DNA of 64,000 nucleotides from Gracilimonas sp034520725 (GCA_034520725.1 JAXHNH010000024.1:173350-237349), one strand, 5' to 3'; shown: positions 1 through 9,706, numbered from the stretch's first letter. Notes: generated by a model not told the origin, from the sequence alone. Translations and numbers: made by a program.

Positions 1-1
1 C

Positions 2-247
2 ACCTGTTTTGCCATCCTTGGTATGTTCCTGATGGCCCGTAAAAAACTGGAAAGCTGGGTTGCGTGGATCATTACTGATCTAATTTCTATTCCGCTCTAT
101 TTTTATAAGGGATTAGTGCTGACCAGTTTTCAATTTCTGGTATTTACAGGCATTGCCTTTGCCGGTTATTTCGCCTGGAAGAAATCGATGGAAAAGGAAA
201 TGAAGAAAAGAGAAAGTGAAGCTTCAGTTGTTGCTGGTACCGCTTAG
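2..247 (+). CDS. pnuC: PnuC-family vitamin transporter, C-terminal part
   Basis: The reading frame is open to the left edge, so only the last 81 residues are present. They hold two hydrophobic helices with the PnuC signature W-x2-W-x3-D followed by a Tyr-rich helix and a final G-Y-x2-W motif before a charged cytoplasmic tail. PnuC proteins are facilitated-diffusion permeases for nicotinamide riboside; close relatives (PnuT) carry thiamine. The stop codon overlaps the stop of the convergent thiamine pyrophosphokinase gene by four bases, which favours a thiamine substrate, but substrate cannot be read from this fragment. Confidence 0.8.
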   Translation, partial: TCFAILGMFLMARKKLESWVAWIITDLISIPLYFYKGLVLTSFQFLVFTGIAFAGYFAWKKSMEKEMKKRESEASVVAGTA

Positions 248-867
248 GCAGATCCCCGCTCATAAAAGATCACCAGTGTTCCGATGTCTACCTTTACCGA
301 AAATTCATCTGAGATGGTCTCATTCGATGTGCCGTCACGCACACCGTTTTTGAGACTTTCGTTATTCAAGGCATACATTAAACCTTCAGTTTGTATGCCC
401 ATTACCTCACCCGATACCGGAAAAAGTGATACAATACTTCCAACAGGCAATCTGGCTGAAAACGTATCTTCAATAATTACGGCATCAAACACTTCATCCC
501 GGAAAATGAGTTCATCGAATGAGTGATGAAACTTGTTCAATACCGACATGTTTTTCAACGAGTGATCCATCCGGTGCCCAAAGGCACCAAGCACAGAGCA
601 GGTTTTAACACCCTGTTCAAGTGCATAGGTTAGTGCTTTTTCAAGATCGTTGGTTTCCTGATCCGGTTTGTGTATCACTTTAAAGGATGGACTTTCAGGG
701 GGATCAAAGCTGTCAAGGTCGCCAATTACAGCATCCGGTGTAAAACCATGATTTAGTATGGTAGTGCAGCCACCATCGGCTCCAAGCAGTAATTCTGCAG
801 ACTTAATTTCTTCTTCCAGTAAATTTTTGGGCGGCGGGAAACCGTTACTAACTACAACTGCATGCAT
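244..867 (-). CDS. thiN: Thiamine pyrophosphokinase
   Basis: A 207-residue cytosolic enzyme that transfers pyrophosphate from ATP to thiamine to give thiamine diphosphate. The family's catalytic motifs are visible: ADGG near residue 30, D-A-V-I-G-D-L-D-S near 45-53, and a conserved Q-E-T-N-D-L-E-K-A segment near 70-78, followed by the G-A-F-G-x-R-x-D-H motif near 95. The C-terminal beta-sandwich with the thiamine-binding LFP stretch follows. Length is normal. It lies tail to tail with a PnuC-type transporter, a partner commonly found beside thiamine salvage genes. Confidence 0.92.
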   Translation of the reverse strand: MHAVVVSNGFPPPKNLLEEEIKSAELLLGADGGCTTILNHGFTPDAVIGDLDSFDPPESPSFKVIHKPDQETNDLEKALTYALEQGVKTCSVLGAFGHRMDHSLKNMSVLNKFHHSFDELIFRDEVFDAVIIEDTFSARLPVGSIVSLFPVSGEVMGIQTEGLMYALNNESLKNGVRDGTSNETISDEFSVKVDIGTLVIFYERGSA

Positions 868-951
868 CAGGTTTGTCCTGTTCTTTTAATTCGCTTTTAA
901 AATACATGGATTTGTGCCAATCTTCGCCTATTTTTGAACCAAGGAGAACAT

Positions 952-1917
952 ATGTTTAAAAAATTTATATCAAAAGTATTACAACACAAGAAAGTAGCCA
1001 TTTTTTCACATCTTGGACCGGATGGCGACTGCCTTGGGTCTCAGGTTGCGTTATCACTTTGGCTGAAAAAGAATGGAGTTGAAGTCTCAGCTTTCAATGA
1101 GGATGACATTTCTGAAAATATGTACTGGCTGCTGGATTATTTCCCCATCACCAAACCAAATGATGCAAAGCTCTCAGATTTTGATGCCTTCATAGTCGTA
1201 GATGGTAATGCCCTTCATCGGTTTGGTAGTACGGCTGAATCGACACTCGATACCGACAAACCCATTTACATGATCGACCACCATCCTGATCCGGATGATA
1301 TCTTTGAGGCACCGATCTCAGTGGTTTCAGCTTCATCAACCTGTGAGTTGATCTATCATTTATATGCGGAACATGATGCAGATCAGATCGATGAGAAAGT
1401 TGCACGAGCCCTGTATCTTGGGATGATCACGGATACGGGTTCCTTTCAGTTCGACAGTGTGAAGCCTGCCACCATGCATGCAGCAGCCGATCTGCTTGAA
1501 CGCGGGGATTTCACTCCAAATCAGATCGCTGAAAGGATCTACTCCTCACGGCCGCTAAGTCAGCTTAAGTTGCTGAGTCAGGCTTTGGATACCATTAGTC
1601 TGCATGAAGGTGGAAAGTTTGCTTCCATCGTTATAACACAAAAAATGTTTGACCTGACCGATACCACAAGCGAAGATACCGAAGGATTTGTTCAGTATCC
1701 TTTAAGTGTGGAAGGCGTTCAAGCCTGTATTCTTTTAAAGGAAGATGAAGGTGGATACAAACTCAGTTTACGATCACAAAGTGATGATATTGACGTGAAC
1801 AAATGGGCCCGTAATTTTAATGGTGGCGGTCATCAGAAAGCGGCCGGTGCTTATTATGAGGGCCCCCTTGAAGATGCCATCAAAGACGTTTTAGCTGTTG
1901 GTGCTGAACAATTGTAG
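952..1917 (+). CDS. nrnA: DHH/DHHA1 phosphoesterase, NrnA-like (oligoribonuclease / pAp phosphatase)
   Basis: A 321-residue DHH-superfamily protein. N-terminal motifs: H-L-G-P-D-G-D-C-L-G-S near residue 21, a central V-V-D-G and the D-H-H-P triad near 112; C-terminal DHHA1 motif F-N-G-G-G-H-x3-A-G-A near 290. NrnA proteins degrade 2-5 nt RNAs and 3'-phosphoadenosine 5'-phosphate with manganese. The start at 952 is chosen because an AAGGAG ribosome-binding site sits six bases upstream; an upstream in-frame TTG at 934 has no such site and would place the Shine-Dalgarno inside the gene. Confidence 0.9.
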   Translation: MFKKFISKVLQHKKVAIFSHLGPDGDCLGSQVALSLWLKKNGVEVSAFNEDDISENMYWLLDYFPITKPNDAKLSDFDAFIVVDGNALHRFGSTAESTLDTDKPIYMIDHHPDPDDIFEAPISVVSASSTCELIYHLYAEHDADQIDEKVARALYLGMITDTGSFQFDSVKPATMHAAADLLERGDFTPNQIAERIYSSRPLSQLKLLSQALDTISLHEGGKFASIVITQKMFDLTDTTSEDTEGFVQYPLSVEGVQACILLKEDEGGYKLSLRSQSDDIDVNKWARNFNGGGHQKAAGAYYEGPLEDAIKDVLAVGAEQL

Positions 1918-1977
1918 GTACTGCCGTATATTATTACTAATTGATCGACTTTTTTACTGATCATAAAAACCTGACGG

Positions 1978-2913
1978 ATGGACAAGGATTACAGCCTTTT
2001 GATAATTGACGATGACCCGGCCATGCATATCATGCTTAAATCTATGCTGGGCTCAGACTATAACATCATCAATGCCAACACGGCCCAAGAAGGCATCAAT
2101 AAGCTGGCTGAGGAAAAGATCCATTTCATTCTGACAGATATACACATGCCGGGCATGAGCGGACTGGAGTTCCTGGAAGCTTTAATGGCTGATGCAGAAA
2201 TGCGAAATATTCCGGTGTTGATCATGACAAGCCTTCCAACCATCGAAAAAGAACAAAAGGCACTGGGACTGGGCGCCGCTGATTTCATCGACAAGTCCCT
2301 GTTCAATTCGGATCGTGATGAGCTACTGAACCGTATCCGCGTTAAACTGGTAGCCAATGTGGATATTCCCGACCTGCCTGAAAAACTTGAACTCGATAAA
2401 AAAGAGATCACTAAAAGCGTATTGTTCGAGGTCTCATCAGGTGATTTTGTCACCACATCCCAAAAGCTCTGCAAGATCATCTTCAACAAACTTGAGGCAG
2501 ATCATCTTTCATTCTGGACCATGAATGAGGAGAATGTCCAAATGCTGCTGGCAAATGGAGTGCAACTTCCCCGAAAATATGGGCCTAAGGACTTAAAAGA
2601 AGAACCAACCTTCAAGCTTGTATTGGAACAGAAACGGCCTTATCTGGTGAATAACGTATTCAATTCCGAGAAGGGAATTCTTCCTGAACTATCTGAAAAG
2701 GAAGGGTTACCCGCTGAGATCGGCATCCCTCTGTTTGCGCTCACGGAAAAGGAGCTCATCAAGAATAAAATGAAGATCCCCCCAAAAACTCCTTTGTTTG
2801 GGTATGTGGTCATAAAACGAAAAAGAGTCTTTACCTCGCATGAGTACAAGCTGTCCACTTTAATGTTTATGCAGCTTGGCACTACGCTTTGGCGATTATA
2901 TAAAGATCTTTAG
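1978..2913 (+). CDS. Response regulator with receiver and GAF-like domains
   Basis: A 311-residue two-domain protein. Residues 5-125 form a CheY-like receiver: acidic pocket D11-D12-D13, phosphoacceptor D54 in L-T-D-I-H-M-P-G, the conserved Ser in I-M-T-S and the Lys in D-K-S. Residues about 150-305 look like a GAF sensor domain (W-T-M-N-E-E near 181, G-I-P-L-F-A near 250, F-G-Y-V-V-I near 275). There is no DNA-binding or enzymatic output domain, so it probably signals through protein contacts or ligand binding. No kinase gene is adjacent. The GAF assignment is by pattern only. Confidence 0.8.
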   Translation: MDKDYSLLIIDDDPAMHIMLKSMLGSDYNIINANTAQEGINKLAEEKIHFILTDIHMPGMSGLEFLEALMADAEMRNIPVLIMTSLPTIEKEQKALGLGAADFIDKSLFNSDRDELLNRIRVKLVANVDIPDLPEKLELDKKEITKSVLFEVSSGDFVTTSQKLCKIIFNKLEADHLSFWTMNEENVQMLLANGVQLPRKYGPKDLKEEPTFKLVLEQKRPYLVNNVFNSEKGILPELSEKEGLPAEIGIPLFALTEKELIKNKMKIPPKTPLFGYVVIKRKRVFTSHEYKLSTLMFMQLGTTLWRLYKDL

Positions 2914-3004
2914 GTTTCTGTGATCTTCATGGCAATTGAAAGAGGTTTATCTCGTTTGTAATATCCGTTGATCTTAATCACTTGAAATTGATATACCTGA
3001 TTCC

Positions 3005-4204
3005 ATGATCAAAAATAGTTTTATAGTTTTATTTCTGTTGATGTTCACTGCCTGTTCCAATAATGATCCTGCCCCGGTGGACAATTCCATCCCCGCCGCT
3101 TCGATCAGCCCTATGGTCTCTGAACAATCAAACTCTGTTCAGGATGAACCGGATCAGGGAACCCCACTAATAGCTGTTGACGACTCCCGCCGGAACGCCA
3201 TCACCAATGCGGTGCAGAAAGCCGGCCCCGCCGTCGTAAGCATTACGGTCACAGAACTTCAGCGCGGTTACACTCGTGAATTTGATTCTTTCTTCTTCCG
3301 CTATTTTGATGTCCCTATTCAACGTGAAGTACAAAGTGTCGGTTCAGGATTTATCATCAGTGAGGATGGCTTGATAGTCACCAACGAACATGTTGCGAGT
3401 AAGAATTCCAAAACGATCATGGTAGCACTTTCTGACGGAAACAGCTATGAAGCCGAATTGCTGGGTTCTGATGAGCTGGCCGACCTGTCACTTCTTAAGA
3501 TAAAAGATCAGGACAAAACCTATCCGTATGTTGAATTCGCTGACTCTGAAAATATCATGGTCGGTGAGTGGAGTATTGCCATGGGTAATCCGTTTGGACT
3601 CTTTGCCGATGGGCAGCCATCCGTTACTGTTGGCGTGGTCAGCGCTAAGGAACGTGACTTCAGGCCGGACCCACAAGATCCCCGGGTTTATGTGGAGATG
3701 ATCCAAACCGATGCGGCCATTAACCGGGGTAATTCCGGAGGTCCATTGGTAAACAGCAACGGAGAAGTAATGGGCGTCAATACCTTTATATTTACCGGTG
3801 GAACCAGCAGTGGGTTTGTGGGACTTGGTTTTGCCATTCCGAGCAACCGTGTTCAAAAGATCATTTCACAATTAAAAGAATCCGGAACGGTCTCCCTCGA
3901 CTATGACCCTGGAATGCAGTTCGTACCCGTAACCCGACAGCTTATCATGCAATACCCCGGCATACCGCGTGTGTTAGGATTGTTTGTAACTGAAGTGAAT
4001 AAGAACGGACCTGCTTACGAAGGCGGTGTTATGCCCGGTGATGTGATCGTTCAGATCGGTGAAGAACGCGTAACCAGTGATATGCATGCCTGGGCTCTTA
4101 TGCGTGATTATGAGGAAGGGGAAAAAATGGAGTTACACCTCATCAGGGATAACAAGCAGTACAAAACTGAGATGACCCTCCGAAAAAGAGTTCAGGGCCG
4201 ATAA
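3005..4204 (+). CDS. HtrA/Deg-type serine protease, lipoprotein
   Basis: A 399-residue periplasmic trypsin-like protease with one PDZ domain. A lipobox F-T-A-C gives a lipidated Cys17, so it is membrane-anchored rather than soluble like DegP. Catalytic triad: His129 in T-N-E-H-V, Asp160 in A-D-L-S-L, Ser244 in R-G-N-S-G-G-P. The PDZ domain spans about 290-390 (G-L-F-V-T-E-V near 321, G-D-V-I-V near 345). Members degrade or refold misfolded envelope proteins. Its neighbours are unrelated; it is probably monocistronic. Confidence 0.93.
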   Translation: MIKNSFIVLFLLMFTACSNNDPAPVDNSIPAASISPMVSEQSNSVQDEPDQGTPLIAVDDSRRNAITNAVQKAGPAVVSITVTELQRGYTREFDSFFFRYFDVPIQREVQSVGSGFIISEDGLIVTNEHVASKNSKTIMVALSDGNSYEAELLGSDELADLSLLKIKDQDKTYPYVEFADSENIMVGEWSIAMGNPFGLFADGQPSVTVGVVSAKERDFRPDPQDPRVYVEMIQTDAAINRGNSGGPLVNSNGEVMGVNTFIFTGGTSSGFVGLGFAIPSNRVQKIISQLKESGTVSLDYDPGMQFVPVTRQLIMQYPGIPRVLGLFVTEVNKNGPAYEGGVMPGDVIVQIGEERVTSDMHAWALMRDYEEGEKMELHLIRDNKQYKTEMTLRKRVQGR

Positions 4205-4236
4205 ATTAGTCTCAGCCCTAAACTTTCTCTAGATCG

Positions 4237-6228
4237 TTAGTCTCTCCACCTTTCAAAAAAGACGCCTCTTGTTCTACCGTTTGAGGCTTCAAAACCTATA
4301 ATGTTGCCGGCGTCATCCCGAATAAAGTCCACTTCTGAAATTGGGAATCCGGCGCTGAATTTATCTTCTGTAGTTGGATTTAAAGGCATTTTATCTTCAA
4401 TCAGATACGTTGTCAAACTTAGTGAACTGTCTGCGAGAACAACATCATAGATCGTGTCGATCTCCTCACTGAAGTAACGGCCCACATATTGATCCATATC
4501 TTTTTGGCTTAGCTCAAACTCGATCTTTTTTGCTATATGATTCCCGTTCTGATGAAGGGTAAGTGAATCGGCCGTGCCATCCTCATTTCTATGAAAAGTT
4601 ACGGATGCATTCACACCTACCAGTCTAAAGGTAGAATCACTTGTAGCCGTTAAATTAACTTCAGGTTGATTGGTAGCCTGAGTATATATTCGGTCTTCAT
4701 CTCGGTAAAAACTTAGTACGAATCCCGGCATTACACTCAACTCATACCGGCCTGTAAGTGGTTCAAAATTTGCAGGGTCATACTCGAACTCAGAGACTTC
4801 TTTATCTTCAGATTCCTTAGTTGCTTCTCCTTCATCAAGGTACTCTGAGAAATATATGTCTGCGACCTTATTTGGAATGCTCCCATCAAAATTTGAGAAA
4901 TTACTCTGGGTAACCACTGCTGCATTTATCTCCGGAAAAACCATAATCATAGAACGATGGGCCATATCTGCACCGCCATGATGGATGCGAGTTAATCCTT
5001 TGTATTTATCTATAAATAATCCAAGACCATAACCGCTTTCCGAACCATTATTCAGTTTAAATGAGGTGGTCATCTCTTCTATCATATCTTCAGTTCCAAC
5101 TTTTGGATCCAGTAAATTATCGATCCACTTTTTAAGGTCGGCCATGGTTGAATGTATACCACCCGCACCGGCTGCACCACCAAGATCAGTTACCTCACGG
5201 TACCCACCATCCTCCGAAAATGTATACCCCATAGACCTGTTTTCGACCACCTGATGCGGACTGTTTCTCACTACCGTATGATTCATCCCTATGGGCTCAA
5301 ACACATTATTCTTCATCCATTCGGGAAATTCAGTTTCAGTCACACGTTCAATGACTTCAGTCATAAGCGAATAGCCCGTATTGTTATAATTAAACTCCGC
5401 TCCCGGTACGTTTTGCAGTTTCGGCTGGTTTTGAACCAGTTCGATCACTTTTTCCTGCGACACTTCCTGACTCATATTCTGTCCCGTCATCGCCAGCAGA
5501 TTCAAATATTCTCTATACCCGCTGGTATGATTTACCAAATGCCTCAAAGTCACTGTATGATCAAACTCCGGAAGTTCAGGTATATGATTCCTCACATCAT
5601 CATCAAGCGATAGTTTACCTTGCTCCTGCAAAAGCAGTAACCCAAAGGTCAGAAATTGCTTCGAGGTTGAACCTATATTGTGAACTGTTTGCTCATTCAT
5701 TTCTACATCATATGCCAAGTTTGCCATACCAAAAGATCTCTGAAGCACAACTTCATCGTCTTGCATCACCATTACAGCTGCTCCCGGGACTTCACCTGAA
5801 TACTCAACCATCATCTGATCGATCTTCCCTTCAGGGGTGTCTGCAACCGGTTCAACGATCTGAACAAGTATTGAGTAATCTCCCTCATTTTCTTCGAAAG
5901 GCACAACCTTAATACTGTAAACACCATTTTGCTTCGTGGTGAAACGGAAAGACTCAGGCCCTCTGGCAGGACCATCAAATTGATCAACTAATTTTCCATC
6001 CGGACCGGTGATCTTAACAATCACATCCACTGTTTTTTGATCTACCTTGCCGAAGATCATAAAGTCAGAGTTCAGATCAATTGAATAGATATGAGCACCT
6101 CCTTTGGCCAGGGACTGACTCACTTCTTCACCTTGTTTCAGTTCTGTGGTATCCTGTGCAAATGCATTCACGGATAGAATGAGCGCAACAATAAGTATCG
6201 ACGTATATCTTTTCATAACCCTATTCAC
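4237..6228 (-). CDS. Secreted class C beta-lactamase-family serine hydrolase
   Basis: A 663-residue exported protein with a Sec signal peptide ending near A24. An N-terminal beta domain (about 30-125) resembles the bacterial pre-peptidase fold. The hydrolase core carries S187-T-S-K190 (SxxK), Y281-N-N283 (YxN) and H416-H-G-G in place of KTG, the usual set in serine hydrolases/D-aminopeptidase-like members of the class C family. A C-terminal extension of about 180 residues probably forms a beta-barrel lid. The substrate is unknown; peptidase or esterase activity is more likely than beta-lactam resistance. Confidence 0.88.
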   Translation of the reverse strand: MNRVMKRYTSILIVALILSVNAFAQDTTELKQGEEVSQSLAKGGAHIYSIDLNSDFMIFGKVDQKTVDVIVKITGPDGKLVDQFDGPARGPESFRFTTKQNGVYSIKVVPFEENEGDYSILVQIVEPVADTPEGKIDQMMVEYSGEVPGAAVMVMQDDEVVLQRSFGMANLAYDVEMNEQTVHNIGSTSKQFLTFGLLLLQEQGKLSLDDDVRNHIPELPEFDHTVTLRHLVNHTSGYREYLNLLAMTGQNMSQEVSQEKVIELVQNQPKLQNVPGAEFNYNNTGYSLMTEVIERVTETEFPEWMKNNVFEPIGMNHTVVRNSPHQVVENRSMGYTFSEDGGYREVTDLGGAAGAGGIHSTMADLKKWIDNLLDPKVGTEDMIEEMTTSFKLNNGSESGYGLGLFIDKYKGLTRIHHGGADMAHRSMIMVFPEINAAVVTQSNFSNFDGSIPNKVADIYFSEYLDEGEATKESEDKEVSEFEYDPANFEPLTGRYELSVMPGFVLSFYRDEDRIYTQATNQPEVNLTATSDSTFRLVGVNASVTFHRNEDGTADSLTLHQNGNHIAKKIEFELSQKDMDQYVGRYFSEEIDTIYDVVLADSSLSLTTYLIEDKMPLNPTTEDKFSAGFPISEVDFIRDDAGNIIGFEASNGRTRGVFFERWRD

Positions 6229-6427
6229 TTTAATTTAAAGACAAGCAACAAACCCAACCTTTAACCTGCCCTGTAATTTTACTTTCCCGATTTTTGTTCG
6301 AATCATACCATTTTATGTTTCAAACGGCAGCTGCTTTCTGTTTAACATTTGTAATAACCACTTATTGAAAACATAAATCTTTAGTACATTAAAGTCACTT
6401 ATTCATACTCAATTTTCACTTTCAAAC

Positions 6428-7669
6428 ATGTCCCAAGAAATCGAAGACCTCTCCTACCCCAAAGATCAGATAAAAGTACTTTTATTAGAAGGCATTCATC
6501 CCAAAGCCATTGAAAATTTTAACCAGAATGGGTTCTATAATGTTGAAACGCATGATGTAGCTTTCAGCGAAGAAGAACTCCTCGAAAAGATCGAAGATGT
6601 TCAGCTTATTGGGATCCGATCCAAGACCCAAATCACCAAAAAGGTGATCAAAAAAGCATCCAAACTTAAGGCCATTGGCTGTTTTTGTATTGGCACCAAT
6701 CAGGTCGATCTGAAGGCAGCCACACTTGATGGCATCACCGTTTTCAACTCACCATATTCCAACACACGGTCTGTGGCTGAACTTGTGATCGCTGAATCCA
6801 TTATGCTGATGCGCCGGATCTCACTGCGCGATAAAGAGGCCCATAAAGGTGTATGGCTTAAAGATGCCAAGGAGAGTTACGAGGTTCGTGGCAAAAAGAT
6901 AGGCATCATTGGGTATGGTCACATAGGCTCTCAGGTCTCCGTTTTAGCTGAGAATATGGGCTTTGATGTGTTCTATTACGATATCGAACCCAAGCTCCCA
7001 ATGGGTAATGCCACCCGTGTCGATTCACTCAAAGAACTGCTTACCATTTCTGATATAGTGACTCTCCACGTTCCCGCCACACCTGATACTCACATGATGA
7101 TCGGGAAAGAGGAACTGGCTCAGATGAAAGAAAGAAGCTTTTTACTTAATCTGGCCCGAGGATCGGTTGTGGAAATTGATGCCCTGAAAGAGGCGATCGA
7201 ATCCGGCCACATTGCCGGTGCCGGTATAGATGTTTATCCTGAAGAGCCTGAATCAAAGGGAGAAAAATTCACTTCAGAGCTGCAGAATCTGCCTAACGTC
7301 ATTTTGACTCCTCATATTGGCGGCTCAACCCTCGAGGCTCAGTATAACATCGGGCTGGATGTTTCCACCAAACTCATCAAATTGATCGATAACGGAACCA
7401 CGGTCGATTCTCACACCGTACCGTCGCTTAACCTCCCGGTTCAAAAAGATGCCCATCGTATTCTTCATATTCATGAGAACAAACCCGGCGTGCTTTCTGA
7501 GGTCAATAGTTGTTTATCCAATATGGATATCAATATTCTGGGTCAGTATCTAAAGACCAATGAATACATCGGGTACGTAGTGCTTGATATCGATAAGGAT
7601 TATAACGATCAGGTACTGGATGAGCTAAGCAAAGTAAAGCATACTATCAAAACTCGAATTTTGTACTGA
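6428..7669 (+). CDS. serA: D-3-phosphoglycerate dehydrogenase
   Basis: A 413-residue enzyme for the first step of serine synthesis, oxidising 3-phosphoglycerate with NAD. Rossmann motif G-I-I-G-Y-G-H-I-G-S near 160; catalytic Arg in L-A-R-G-S-V near 240, Glu in Y-P-E-E-P near 270 and His in T-P-H-I-G-G near 294. A C-terminal ACT domain (about 335-413, H-E-N-K-P-G-V-L) is present, so serine feedback inhibition is likely. Length matches the E. coli-type enzyme. It stands alone, flanked by intergenic stretches of about 200 and 260 bases. Confidence 0.95.
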   Translation: MSQEIEDLSYPKDQIKVLLLEGIHPKAIENFNQNGFYNVETHDVAFSEEELLEKIEDVQLIGIRSKTQITKKVIKKASKLKAIGCFCIGTNQVDLKAATLDGITVFNSPYSNTRSVAELVIAESIMLMRRISLRDKEAHKGVWLKDAKESYEVRGKKIGIIGYGHIGSQVSVLAENMGFDVFYYDIEPKLPMGNATRVDSLKELLTISDIVTLHVPATPDTHMMIGKEELAQMKERSFLLNLARGSVVEIDALKEAIESGHIAGAGIDVYPEEPESKGEKFTSELQNLPNVILTPHIGGSTLEAQYNIGLDVSTKLIKLIDNGTTVDSHTVPSLNLPVQKDAHRILHIHENKPGVLSEVNSCLSNMDINILGQYLKTNEYIGYVVLDIDKDYNDQVLDELSKVKHTIKTRILY

Positions 7670-7763
7670 ACGATAATCCCTTTTCGGTTTTTATAAAAAC
7701 TACACCAAAGCTTCATAACATCTGGTGATTGATTCGAGTTGTGACGTGCCCAAGGCCTTTTCC

Positions 7764-7834
7764 CAACTCCATCACCCGGCTCGGGTAGAAGTTTACAGGT
7801 TTTTCATTGATTGCGGAGCCGAATGATGGAGTTT
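7764..7834. repeat. Hairpin repeat with GATGGA/TCCATC arms
   Basis: Between serA and the amidotransferase gene, AACTCCATCACCCGGCT on the left is matched by an inverted AGCCGAATGATGGAGTT on the right, separated by about 36 bases. The same words recur as hairpins near 25650-25714 and 25942-26052, so this is a dispersed repeat family. It could also act as a transcription barrier after serA. Confidence 0.6.
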
Positions 7835-7929
7835 GCTGATTACTTAGGATTCTCCATTAGTCAGAACAACTTAACATCGATCCCTATTGTTTGGCTTGAT
7901 TTTCAGTTATAAAAACGAGATCTCAGCCA

Positions 7930-8712
7930 TCATTTAGCTTCAGCAGCTGATTTAATTAGCTCCTTAAAAATATTCCGTTGGCGGGCAATCTGTATCAAAT
8001 ATTCGGGATGCCACTGTACCCCTATCATAAATGGCAGTTCAGTATGCTCAATGGCCTGTTGGACTTCAGTATTCACTTCTTTAGCCACAACTTGTAGTCC
8101 CTCCCCGGTTTTATCGATGGCCTGATTGTGAAGGGCGTTGACATTGCATATATCGGTTCCAAGCAGTTCATACAGCTTACTTCTTTTTTTTACCTCAACT
8201 CGTTTCTTCGGAAAGATGGAAGATACTTGTGACTTTTCCCCGTAAAATCCACGTATATCCTGATGAAGGGTTCCCTTAAAATGCACGTTCATAAGCTGCA
8301 TACCACGGCATATCCCTAATACGGGCAATCCACGATCCGTCGCCTGTTCAAGCAGTTTAAATTCCAGTTCATCTCGTCTTGTATCCACAGGTGAGCGTTT
8401 TGTATGCTGAAAATACCGGGCCAGCCAATAAATAGGAAAGAAGATAACTGAAAGCACCCATTCAAAGATGCTTCGCTTATCTTTAACCAAGACAGACCGT
8501 TCTACACGCTGCTGCCCATACTTCATTGGTTCAACATCGGCTCCGCCACCGAGTATCAGTCCATCCAGGTTTTCAATGCCTTTTGGTTTTTCAGGAGTTA
8601 TTCGCACGGACTTCCCTCCGGCCAGCCTGATCGATATGGCCGTAAACATCCATGCACCAGCCCCACCTTCATCCGGACCCGTAACCCCTATAACCGGTTT
8701 TTTACTTAACAT
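7930..8712 (-). CDS. Class I glutamine amidotransferase-like gamma-glutamyl hydrolase (peptidase C26)
   Basis: A 260-residue PuuD-like protein. The glutamine-amidotransferase nucleophile is Cys135 in G-I-C-R-G-M-Q, with His235 and Glu237 in Q-W-H-P-E. Such proteins hydrolyse gamma-glutamyl amide bonds. An insertion near 82-105 is hydrophobic and unusual for the family and may touch the membrane. It overlaps the upstream amidoligase gene by 11 bases, so the two are translationally coupled. An amidoligase paired with a gamma-glutamyl hydrolase suggests a make-and-break system for an amide or isopeptide tag. Confidence 0.85.
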   Translation of the reverse strand: MLSKKPVIGVTGPDEGGAGAWMFTAISIRLAGGKSVRITPEKPKGIENLDGLILGGGADVEPMKYGQQRVERSVLVKDKRSIFEWVLSVIFFPIYWLARYFQHTKRSPVDTRRDELEFKLLEQATDRGLPVLGICRGMQLMNVHFKGTLHQDIRGFYGEKSQVSSIFPKKRVEVKKRSKLYELLGTDICNVNALHNQAIDKTGEGLQVVAKEVNTEVQQAIEHTELPFMIGVQWHPEYLIQIARQRNIFKELIKSAAEAK

Positions 8713-9706
8713 TCTGCACCCACCTATCCATTAACTTTACCCATTTCTTTCTCATACTGAAAACTGATTTATCATCCATCTTTAAAAATGCCCTTGAATA
8801 CTGACTGAGTGCCTGTTCATCATCTGCCAGTTTTTCTACCAGCACCCAGCGGTTCCACTCGGCTGCCAGCGACCACGACACATCTCCTAAAGAGCAATTT
8901 GGCAGGCGATAATGAAAAGTCGGCCGGGCAGAGGTCAGGTCCTCCTTCATAAATCCGGATGTAACCTCTTCATCGATATACATGAACACCGGCAGCATGT
9001 CCAATGGCCGGTTTCTTGAATTCTTAAACGTGAAGTAATCCCTTATCAATTCTTTCAGGTCAGGTTGATAGTCATTACGCAAAATGAAGCGGATGTAATC
9101 CAAATCATACTCATTGATGTATGGCGTTAATTTCCGGGATATGTTCACATCGGCATCCTTTCGGATCCATGCATCCAGCATTACATAAGCTTTTAAGTGC
9201 CTAAGCAGACTATCAGCACTTAACTCCGGCACTTCAGGGTTCAGATGCAGACCAAACGCATAGAATAATGACCCACCGGTTCCTTTAGCTTTCCATTCCC
9301 GAAGTTTGTTCACCAATTCTTCCATCCGTGGCAAATTCGATAGTTGAATAGGTGAGGTGATGATCTCAAACGGAACCACTGTTGAAGCCATGTCACGCAG
9401 GGCTTCCTCCAGTTTATCCTTATTTTTAAGTTTATCGACGTCAATACCAACAGTTTTTAGGACTTTTTCGTATTTCTTATTCAGGAATAAACTTGCATCC
9501 AATTCCAGGGAAAAATCACCGAATTCGGTATTAACTGCTTTATACTCGTATCCACTTACCTGCTCTACATGACCACCATAAAGTTCGGTTATCATATCGG
9601 CAGCGTCTTGCATTTCCACGCCGGTGAATTCGAATTCGAATCCCACCGAACGCTCTTCACCGTCTTGATTTATCTTTTTGGGAGGTTTATTAAAGTCCAC
9701 GTTCAT
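8702..9706 (-). CDS. Amidoligase-family protein
   Basis: A 334-residue protein whose N-terminus carries the amidoligase motif G-F-E-F-E-F (residues about 23-28), then G-x-H near 46 and a conserved E-I-I-T-S-P-I segment near 114-120. Amidoligases of this group belong to the glutamine synthetase/ATP-grasp-like COOH-NH2 ligase fold and form ATP-dependent amide bonds. It is the first gene of a two-gene operon with a gamma-glutamyl hydrolase. Family identity is by motif; substrate is unknown. Confidence 0.75.
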   Translation of the reverse strand: MNVDFNKPPKKINQDGEERSVGFEFEFTGVEMQDAADMITELYGGHVEQVSGYEYKAVNTEFGDFSLELDASLFLNKKYEKVLKTVGIDVDKLKNKDKLEEALRDMASTVVPFEIITSPIQLSNLPRMEELVNKLREWKAKGTGGSLFYAFGLHLNPEVPELSADSLLRHLKAYVMLDAWIRKDADVNISRKLTPYINEYDLDYIRFILRNDYQPDLKELIRDYFTFKNSRNRPLDMLPVFMYIDEEVTSGFMKEDLTSARPTFHYRLPNCSLGDVSWSLAAEWNRWVLVEKLADDEQALSQYSRAFLKMDDKSVFSMRKKWVKLMDRWVQNVK

